Origin: Antedon mediterranea
Taxonomy: Eukaryota; Echinodermata; Crinoidea; Comatulida; Antedonidae
DNA: 64,000 bases
Direction: 5' to 3'
Assembly (NCBI RefSeq): GCF_964355755.1
Contig: NC_092677.1
Coordinates: forward strand, 27,994,101 to 28,058,100
The notes below the pieces were generated by a model. That model saw only the letters and a list, made by a program, of their open reading frames with translations. It was not told the origin of the DNA and made no database searches. Both the position numbers and the translations under genes were made by a program. Of this stretch, positions 54,130 to 64,000 are shown piece after piece (within the stretch, counting starts at the first letter, position 1; every line of letters begins with the position of its first letter).

Positions 54130-57100
54130 CTGGGAAACCAAAAAAAATACAATAATTTTATTACTATTTTTCTCACGATCTTTGCTTGAGATATATACTG
54201 TACAGTAGTATCCGTCAATCAGTTGAATCTATCTTGGTGAGATAGTTCATTGCAAATAACAAACTAGTGTAGTGTCTACAATGAATGTATATTTTCATGT
54301 TTTATCATTTATTATACTGCAGCACGGTATTCAAAATGAGACAACATTATTTTGTTTATCATCGCGTTTGCAAGAAATTTGCGTAAGTTAACCGAGGTTG
54401 GCATTTAAAATAAAAGTTTACAACCCCACTTATAATATGAACAAATTATAATAGTACAAAAATTACACAAACGTATTCGGCTCATTACTCTGTCTTAGTT
54501 GCCATGGTGATTGTGACGTAGTGCAATATTTATTTTTAGAACACCTTGATCCTTTGTTTGAGAAGACTTGGATAAAAATACTCAGATGAAGAAAAAACGG
54601 CAATTTTGTTAAATTATTATTGCATGCCATTAGTGTTTTTTAAAAGAATGTTGTTGGAGAACACCTTTGTGTGGCCTTGAAATACTTATAAATGAATTAT
54701 TATAATACCACAAAATAATACCTGTATAACATTTCAATGACTAAATAATAATGCTGTTTGTATTTTATTCATAAAAACATGGTGTTTTACGAGTAAGGTA
54801 TTTCACCACTTGAATGAGTTTGTGATGGAATTTCAAATATTCAAAGTTTCACAAGAATGCTTAATATAGTGTACAGTAGTTTTAAGATATGAAATTTATG
54901 CATGGAAATAATTATTAGACAACCTGCATACAGTAGTACCAATTCAATTATTGTCAAGCACTCTGGCTCGAAAATCATCTTGCTTGTCACGTAAAACATT
55001 AAATTATGATAAAATGGAAAAAAATATTTTAAAACATTATCGGATCCCAGTATAGTCGATAAATGAGTTTAACCCACCTGTCCTGGTAATTGTAAAGTAT
55101 GGTTTATGCAACAGTTATTCACATAATACATTCACAGTCACACAATAATTAATAAAAATAATAAATAAAGCTATTTAATATAGCATGATGACATCATGAC
55201 ATTACCACATTTTGAGTTTACAAGTTTAGTTTACGGTAGTGTACTGTACAGTATGTCATACAGTATCTAACTACTTCAGTGAAGAAACCAATCCTAAAAG
55301 TGGCAGTGTATGTACTATTAAAATACCAGACAATAAATGAATAAAAAACTAGACAAAATCGGCAAGATCTGTAGGAGATCAGAGAGTCCTTGCCGAGGTA
55401 GCAGGCATTAGGGAGGAAGTCTACAAACATGAAATGAAGTAGCAGCTATTAACCTTTTAATTCCTGGCATTGTCTTGGGCTTAATAATCACGCTTTTTAA
55501 TACCAAGTACCGATATTTATTCCAGTTTGAGTATTAAGTTCACATCTCATAGGAACTGAACATTCAACCTGGTTACCAAAAGACATTAATGTTTTACAGA
55601 CATCATTTGGTCACTCTTAAATTAGGATAAATGTTGCCAAAGGGGGGTTTAGGGGTTTAGATTTTGTCTCAGTACTTTTAAACTTTATTACACGCCTAAA
55701 AACTCATTTGCTTGCAGTTTTTATACCTTAAAAGCAAGGTAAGGTTGATCTTTAACAGAAATGTACTTAAACCACACAAGTTATACTGTAAGGAAGGGTT
55801 AACTCTGTATAAATTATTAATGAATGTACTGTATTGCAATCTGCTGTATAATCTTCCATGTACTGTACAACATTTATGACACTTGATGTGTTTATTAACC
55901 AATCAAATTGCAAGAACACAATCAGGTGTGTTATAAAATCAAATGATAATATCCTATACTTTATATACAGTACTCTAGTCTTTAGTGCGTTGCTGTGCGT
56001 TATATTGACAGACACAGATCTTTACAGTAGAAAATATAAAGTTTAAAAAAACCATTATTATTTCCTTTCCCATGAGTTTTGATAACTTTTTTTTTTGGTT
56101 GGAGTGCATTAACTTTGTTGTGTACTTTGAAATTGAGAGTTAAATTGTTGGAAAACAATATTTCCTGAAAGATGTTATTCTTGCTAGTTTTGTGTTTTGG
56201 TAAAAAAGTGTCAAAAAGCTTTTGTAAGTAATCAAAAACATGACTCCATCCGTCATACACTTTTATAGAATTGGATGACTGGTTTCAAAAGCTAATTGAA
56301 AAAACTACAGTAACTATTAGTACGTATTGTTTTAGCTACAGGTAATATATTGAACTGTGAATTTGCAGTTCTTTTAAAAAAGAAAATTAGCGAAACTAAA
56401 CTGCTTTACAGTTCTGATGTCCTGCTCAGACAGCGTCTTCAAGTTAGCTTTGTTTTTTTAGAAAAGAAGAAAAATCATGAATATTCAAAACCGAATGAAC
56501 ATTTTTAATCACATTGAATTGTATTGACATTTTTACAACAAAATCCGTTTAACTTTTTCTTTCAAATGGTTTAAAGTAGGCCCTGAGAGTATTCATACAA
56601 TTGTGAAATTTATAGAAATGCATGACTGAAGAAGAAACATTTGTGACATTTTTTTTCCTAATAACAATGGCTGTATTGCTGTGACATTATTGAAGAGGCG
56701 GGCTAGCAATTGACCTTAATAGGACAAAGCGTTGAGATGAAAGAGTCTATTCAGTTACTATTAATAGGATAATTATTAACTAACAAAGTATCTAAACATC
56801 CTATTGTATACAGTTGAAATGTGTTAAAAGAGTTTAAACACAAAACACTATTGTAACTCATCTGCAACAAGTCTAACTAGTTTGTGTCAAATTTGTGGAA
56901 TATAATGATTTTTTTAATCAATTTCGAGTTCTCCTCCTTATTTTGTTCTCCTCTAATGACAAATCAAATTGTGACTCCATAAACAACTGCATACTGCAAC
57001 ATCTTTTTGACAGACCAGGGAATAGTAAAATTACTAATTTCACTATTCAGACTAACAGCAATATTCTTTGACATTACTGTACCAGTAAACACATGTCCCA

Positions 57101-59338
57101 TACTGTGGACAAATAAAAAACATTTACCTATATAATGGATATTATAATTTGATACTCCTAATAAGCATTATTGTATGTAATTCAGTAGATATTGGCTGCA
57201 ATAGCTTTTTTATTTGGTTTTATACATTTTCCAATCATACACTTATACAGTACAGCATATAAACATATTAAATCTGTAAATGTATGCTTTCGTAATGTTC
57301 AAGCTTTGCTGTCAAGACCCTTGCAATATTATATTTGGATTTCAAAGTATGCCTCCTCCATGACATATCTTGTTATTTCTTCCACTGATACCAGTCAATC
57401 ATATTACACAACCAATTAAATATTTCTGTCCCATCTGCTTCGTTTGGTTGTAGAGTCATCACTGATCTGTCTAAATGCTTTGCTTGACTTAAGAACAGGA
57501 CAACTCGGCTTTCTTTCTGAAGCCTCAATCAAAACTTATAAAACACTTCAATAGAAATGAAGCATGATAATCTATGGCACGCACACAATAGCTAGATACC
57601 AATGATATTATCTTAATTTGGTTTCACTCTATTAATTATAAAAGAAATTCAACCAGAAATACCGGAATTCAAGGATAATAAATATAAAAGTAAACATTTT
57701 GTGGCATTAAAATAAGTAGTACACAATACCAAGGCTGGATTTGTTGTGGTTTTTTTGTGTTGTCATAATACTGTATACTGTACATATTATGGACATATTT
57801 TACATATTAGTATTACCATTATCTTTTGTGGAATTAACTATATTCTTTGGTATAATGTACAAAGTATTTGTATTTGTATTGTTGTTTATTGTTATTTTCA
57901 TTGATATAAAAATGAATATTTGTGCGTTTTATTTAGGAAGAAATAATACTGTTCATGATTTATAAACTAGTCTATCTGTAAATTAACATACATAATATCT
58001 GCTAGTACAACAACTTACTAGTGATGATACAATCACAGCTATATAATACTGTGCTTGGATTTAATATGATAATTGTACAAATGCAGATTAGTTTTAGCAT
58101 AAGATATCTGTATGGTTTGAGGCAACATGACCTTGACACAAACAGCTCTCTAAATTTCTTTGCTGTGAATTGTTTTCTTGTTAAACATGAAGAGTTTCAT
58201 TAAATATTCTTCAGAATAGGTTAAAAAGTATTCTAGTTTTAGCCATCAAGATCTTTTAAATCCTTTTTTTTCTAAATTAATAGACTTCAACAGCTTTTCA
58301 GCTTTCAATCACAAAAAAGCAATAACCAGTACTTTATCAGTATGTGATATTGTACATGTAATGTAAAATATTATTAATGACTTTTTAATATAATGATTTA
58401 GAAATGATGATACAATTGACATTAAACTACAGTAATCTGCTAAAATTATGGAGTAAGAGGATTTTTAAAGTGTTAGGGCAGTTGTACCTTGCCAATGGCT
58501 GATCCAGTATTTTGAAATAGAGGAAGCCCAGGGCCCAGACCCATCCTTCTATGGCCTATACACGCTTCTAAAAAATATACTTTATTTTTACTTTCTGAAT
58601 ACATTTACTAGGCTTACGTTTGGCTTACCGAAGAAAGACACTAAATACAGTATAGCAACATGTTAATAATTGAAAACAATTCGCTGGACCAGCAGATGGT
58701 AATCATACTTTGACAAGGATTAAGGTTGTCATGTATTATTACCTTCTGAGGAAATCATTGCAGATCCTGTCATTGTAAAATGTAGCACAACATTGAGGAA
58801 ATCAGATGGATAACATTAATGTTGTTGACTATCTATTGTAATTAACATGTCAATTGTGGTTTATAATTTCTATAAAGAAATATTGTTTAATAAAAACATT
58901 ATAAGATGTACCAAAGAATTTTCCAATAAAGGTAAAAAGGAATAAACAAAATCTCTGGACTAATGTTTGTAAAAACATTTAAACATCTACAGTAGCAGCT
59001 TGGTTCCTGTTTCTTGTTGTGTGTGATGTGATGTGAATCAGGTGAAAATTAAATAACATGGTAATATTTGTCAGCTCGAATGGTCTATCCAGTCACGGTC
59101 CTACTGCAAATAAAGTTGCAAAGACTAGACACTCCTGAGTGAAGACGATCAAAGTATATTTATCGAAACGTTGAGAAACTCAACAGAACTAAATATATGT
59201 GGTGTACCACAAACTGTATATTATCAACATACTGATTTCGCCGCACATTCTGCAAACCTTCAAATTTTCAGGCAATAAAGACTGGACAGTCAGTCACAAT
59301 TTAGAAATGTACTTAGAAGACCCTGCTTTAGACAACTC
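54130..59338. other. AT-rich stretch, no gene seen
   Basis: No exon with splice support or family similarity on either strand. If the MTSS1 5' exons are distant, this is intron. TACTGTA and TACAGTA words are frequent (for example about 55229-55264 and 57770-57785). Confidence 0.45.
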
Positions 59339-59415
59339 GCACTTTATAACTGCACAATGATAGGCCTAGTGGTTTCACACTTTATAATTGCACAATGATA
59401 GGCCTAGTGGTTTCC
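59339..59415. repeat. 38-bp tandem duplication
   Basis: CACTTTATAACTGCACAATG and GATAGGCCTAGTGGTTTC occur twice in a row with one base changed. Confidence 0.9.
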
Positions 59416-60881
59416 CGAATTGAAGGCGTGGTTCACAGATGTTTTATCTATTTTTATCAAGCTTTACAGACTGCTTCTTACATCATGCCAGTATAAACAT
59501 TACAGTACAGTAGCTAAACAACCCTATTGCACTTCTGCAAGATACTGTACATCCATGGTCATTGAGACAATAGAACTAATCTATCATTAAATCAATTGTC
59601 AACATAACCTTGAAAGCTACTCAAACATTTAATACATATAATTACTTTTAAATTATCATCATAAAATAGTGATGTCATCATAATATAGCGATATCAATCT
59701 AAATTTGCATACTGATAGTTGATATAGTGATATACTGATAGTGAAGTATATAAAATAAATTATTATTTGATGATAATAAAGTATTTCAAATTGAAATACA
59801 GGGAAACAGTATGTGAAAGAAAGATGTTTTGGAGTAGAGTGCTGTACCAACGGTAAAATCAGCTCAGAATTGCAAACCGGAAAAAGATCTTATAACACAG
59901 CTTCTTCTCAAGATGGGTAATTTACAGTATCATATCACATTAATTGCTTTAACAGGCGTGAATGAGTCAGTTTACAAAAATAGATTTGACATTTAAATGA
60001 TAGACAACACATTGTATCTAATGTGTACATCTCATGGAGATCAGCCAGTATCACTGTCTACCAGTACTACCATGTGATTATTGTATAAAATAATACTAAA
60101 TTATCTATCAACTGAATAAAAGAATCCAACCCACACTCAAACCAAAACATAGATGAAGTGGCATACACTGTAGAATGAATTTCAACATTTGAATATTCCA
60201 GGTTCAAATCTACAGTAGAATGGGACGACTTTTTCTCATTCTCACAGATTTCCTCATCTTATCGTTTTAAAAGAATTTTATATCTCATCATCATTCAAGT
60301 ACTGTGCTAAGGAAATATGCAAATTAAATATAACTGTCAAAATGATACTGTATATTTAATTTGTCATTTTACTTTCAGTACTTTTACTTACAGTAGAGCA
60401 GAAGATGCTTAAAAACATCACAAACAACAATTATTACTTGATTCGGTCAACAACCAAAACATTTAAACAATTTAATAAATAATGTACATTTAAACTGAAC
60501 ACAGTTGAATAAATTAAATTATTACACGATACCCAATAATTCATGAAAATTATCATAATCCAATTTCATGAAGCAATCGGCATCATAGACCGTACGTCGA
60601 CCTCATTGTATTCTCATAGATCAAGAAGCATAGATAATTAGTCTAAATAATTATCAATATGCACTTCAATTGAACTGTTTAAATTCAATAATTGTAATGC
60701 GCATGGTTTGTTGTAATGCTTACGATACATATTGATCGCCAAGCAGCACAAACCAACTTTCTATCTACTTATGCATAGAATTTGTGTCGTCGTGTGTTTA
60801 ATGTATGAAACTGAACATTATTGTACAATACCATTGACGTACAGAGAAGCTCCTGTGTTCTATGGTTTCCTAGATCATAGA

Positions 60882-61130
60882 TGATACTGTGTGTAAGACC
60901 ATGTATGTTTAATATATGAACTGAACATTACTGTACAATACCATATACTGTACTATGGCATGTACAGTGGAATCACTTGTGATACTGTGTGTAAGACCAT
61001 GTGTGTTTAATATATGAACTGAACATTACTGTACAATACCATATACTGTACTATGGCATGTACAGTGGAATCACTTGTGATACTGTGTTTAAGACCATAC
61101 AGTACTGTAGAACTTGTGTTTGTGTGTGTT
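60882..61130. repeat. About 98-bp tandem repeat
   Basis: GATACTGTGTGTAAGACCAT starts at 60882 and 60981, and a diverged copy at 61079. Copies 1 and 2 are nearly identical. They run up to the large 78-bp array. Confidence 0.9.
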
Positions 61131-61200
61131 TTACTTTAATGTATGGAAAGTACAATACCATTTTCTATGGCGTACAGTGGAAGCTGTGTTCTATGGTTTT

Positions 61201-63815
61201 ATGATTCTCATACTAGTGCCACTCCCAAAAGCATCATACTGTATTGTGTGTTGTAGGACATTTACAGTACTCTTTTTCATGATTCTCATACTAGTGTCAC
61301 TCCCAACAGCATCATACTGTATTGTGTGTTGTAGGACATTTACAGTACTCTTTTTCATGATTATCATACTAGTGTCACTCCCAACAGCATCATACTGTAT
61401 TGTGTGTTGTAGGACATTTACAGTACTCTTTTTCATGATTATCATACTAGTGTCACTCCCAAAAGCATCATACTGTATTGTGTGTTGTAGGACATTTACA
61501 GTACTCTTTTTCATGATTATCATACTAGTGTCACTCCCAAAAGCATCATACTGTATTGTGTGTTGTAGGACATTTACAGTACTCTTTTTTATGATTCTCA
61601 TACTAGTGCCACTCCCAAAAGCATCATACTGTATTGTGTGTTGTAGGACATTTACAGTACTCTTTTTTATGATTCTCATACTAGTGCCACTCCCAAAAGC
61701 ATCATACTGTATTGTGTGTTGTAGGACATTTACAGTACTCTTTTTCATGATTATCATACTAGTGTCACTCCCAACAGCATCATACTGTATTGTGTGTTGT
61801 AGGACATTTACAGTACTCTTTTTCATGATTCTCATACTAGTGCCACTCCCAAAAGCATCATACTATATTGTGTGTTGTAGGACAATTACAGTACTTTTTT
61901 TTATGATTCTCATACTAGTGTCACTCCCAAAAGCATCATACTGTATTGTGTATTGTAGGACATTTACAGTACTCTTTTTCATGATTCTCATACTAGTGTC
62001 ACTCCCAAAAGCATCATACTATATTGTGTGTTGTAGGACAATTACAGTACTTTTTTTCATGATTCTCATACTAGTGTCACTCCCAAAAGCATCATACTGT
62101 ATTGTGTGTTGTAGGACATTTACAGTACTCTTTTTCATGATTATCATACTAGTGTCACTCCCAACAGCATCATACTGTATTGTGTGTTGTAGGACATTTA
62201 CAGTACTCTTTTTTATGATTCTCATACTAGTGCCACTCCCAACAGCATCATACTGTATTGTGTGTTGTAGGACATTTACAGTACTCTTTTTTATGATTCT
62301 CATACTAGTGCCACTCCCAAAAGCATCATACTGTATTGTGTGTTGTAGGACATTTACAGTACTCTTTTTTATGATTCTCATACTAGTGCCACTCCCAAAA
62401 GCATCATACTATATTGTGTGTTGTAGGACATTTACAGTACTCTTTTTCATGATTCTCATACTAGTGCCACTCCCAAAAGCATCATACTGTATTGTGTGTT
62501 GTAGGACATTTACAGTACTCTTTTTTATGATTCTCATACTAGTGCCACTCCCAACAGCATCATACTGTATTGTGTGTTGTAGGACATTTACAGTACTCTT
62601 TTTTATGATTCTCATACTAGTGCCACTCCCAACAGCATCATACTGTATTGTGTGTTGTAGGACATTTACAGTACTCTTTTTTATGATTCTCATACTAGTG
62701 CCACTCCCAACAGCATCATACTGTATTGTGTGTTGTAGGACATTTACAGTACTCTTTTTTATGATTCTCATACTAGTGCCACTCCCAACAGCATCATACT
62801 GTATTGTGTGTTGTAGGACATTTACAGTACTCTTTTTTATGATTCTCATACTAGTGCCACTCCCAAAAGCATCATACTGTATTGTGTGTTGTAGGACATT
62901 TACAGTACTCTTTTTTATGATTCTCATACTAGTGCCACTCCCAAAAGCATCATACTGTATTGTGTGTTGTAGGACATTTACAGTACTCTTTTTCATGATT
63001 CTCATACTAGTGCCACTCCCAACAGCATCATACTGTATTGTGTGTTGTAGGACATTTACAGTACTCTTTTTTATGATTCTCATACTAGTGTCACTCCCAA
63101 CAGCATCATACTGTATTGTGTGTTGTAGGACATTTACAGTACTCTTTTTCATGATTCTCATACTAGTGCCACTCCCAACAGCATCATACTGTATTGTGTG
63201 TTGTAGGACATTTACAGTACTCTTTTTTATGATTCTCATACTAGTGCCACTCCCAACAGCATCATACTGTATTGTGTGTTGTAGGACATTTACAGTACTC
63301 TTTTTTATGATTCTCATACTAGTGCCACTCCCAACAGCATCATACTGTATTGTGTGTTGTAGGACATTTACAGTACTCTTTTTTATGATTCTCATACTAG
63401 TGCCACTCCCAACAGCATCATACTGTATTGTGTGTTGTAGGACATTTACAGTACTCTTTTTTATTATTCTCATACTAGTGCCACTCCCAACAGCATCATA
63501 CTGTATTGTGTGTTGTAGGACATTTACAGTACTCTTTTTTATGATTCTCATACTAGTGCCACTCCCAACAGCATCATACTGTATTGTGTGTTGTAGGACA
63601 TTTACAGTACTCTTTTTTATGATTCTCATACTAGTGCCACTCCCAACAGCATCATACTGTATTGTGTGTTGTAGGACATTTACAGTACTCTTTTTTATGA
63701 TTCTCATACTAGTGCCACTCCCAACAGCATCATACTGTATTGTGTGTTGTAGGACATTTACAGTACTCTTTTTTATGATTCTCATACTAGTGCCACTCCC
63801 AACAGCATCATACTG
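61201..63815. repeat. 78-bp tandem array, 33 full copies and a partial
   Basis: Units begin ATGATTCTCATACTAGTG every 78 bases from 61201 to 63775 without a single length change. Four sites vary between copies (ATTCTC/ATTATC, GTGCC/GTGTC, AAAAGC/AACAGC, TTTTC/TTTTT). The first dozen copies are mixed, while the last eight are almost identical. Because 78 is a multiple of three, an open frame of 932 codons runs across the + strand and long frames run on the minus strand; I treat them as repeat artefacts. Confidence 0.98.
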
Positions 63816-64000
63816 TACATACAGTAAAATGTGTACAGTAATAATGCCCTGTACTGAGATAATCAAAGGATTTATCAGATTAGTTGCTCTATCTACTTCT
63901 ACAATAATATAACTACATAACAGGTTATTTTTACTAAAAATGAGAAAAAAAAATGTTTAGATTCCATATGCTGTGTAGACAATATGTTGGAACATTATTC

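Noticed and set aside
57420-57520. Possible exon on the minus strand (VVLFLSQAKHLDRSVMTLQP)
   Set aside because: It does not match MTSS1 or anything else I recognise, and the flanking splice sites are weak.
61114-63912. A 932-codon open frame encoding a hydrophobic repeat protein
   Set aside because: It follows from a stop-free 78-bp tandem repeat; the reverse strand is open for the same reason. There are no splice sites, no known domain and no non-repeat coding signal. Kept as a repeat and flagged as a finding.
1-64000. CRISPR array or prokaryotic operon
   Set aside because: Spliced animal genes throughout. The regular arrays lack unique spacers between identical repeats.

Overview
This is eukaryotic, intron-rich, AT-rich genomic DNA from a multicellular animal. 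Conserved deuterostome-type genes (large Maf, ZC3H3, a DOK-type PH-PTB adaptor, MTSS1), many TAGGCCTA-type words, tRNA-like SINE heads and a non-LTR retrotransposon that carries a 2A peptide together suggest a marine invertebrate deuterostome, most likely an echinoderm. That assignment is inference.

Layout. (1) 1-605 (+): the 3' end of a large-Maf bZIP gene, open to the window edge, followed by its probable 3' UTR. (2) 3815-8570 (-): a complete ten-exon ZC3H3 gene (about 977 codons, five CCCH fingers) that converges on Maf. All splice sites and phases can be read from the sequence. (3) 9670-17398 (+): a four-exon PH-PTB adaptor of the DOK/IRS type (about 710 codons), with its first exon 1.1 kb from the ZC3H3 start in a head-to-head arrangement. 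(4) 17399-26018: intergenic and 3' UTR sequence with small palindromic elements, a TTAA-flanked MITE and minisatellites. (5) 26019 to at least 51690 (-): the MTSS1 (missing-in-metastasis) gene with eleven phase-consistent exons, running from inside the I-BAR domain to the C-terminal WH2 motif. Its 5' end was not found; a weak candidate upstream exon lies at 54019-54129. (6) About 54-64 kb: gene-poor, ending in a 34-copy 78-bp tandem array at 61201-63815.

The MTSS1 introns are crowded with repeats: a nearly full-length APE-RT retrotransposon with an N-terminal 2A motif and one in-frame stop (27.6-31.2 kb, antisense to MTSS1), six tRNA-like SINE heads, a TTAA-flanked MITE, foldback elements, a ~3.7-kb segment bounded by inverted copies of one repeat, and several tandem duplications.

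The genes have unrelated jobs: transcription factor, nuclear poly(A)-RNA factor, receptor-proximal adaptor, and membrane-curvature/actin scaffold. Nothing suggests one pathway. The most interesting items are the five-fold amplification of a PSFISL-type motif in the ZC3H3 tail, a four-member palindromic element family built around inverted CCAAT boxes, two TTAA-flanked MITEs, the 2A-bearing retrotransposon, and the 78-bp array that is open on both strands.
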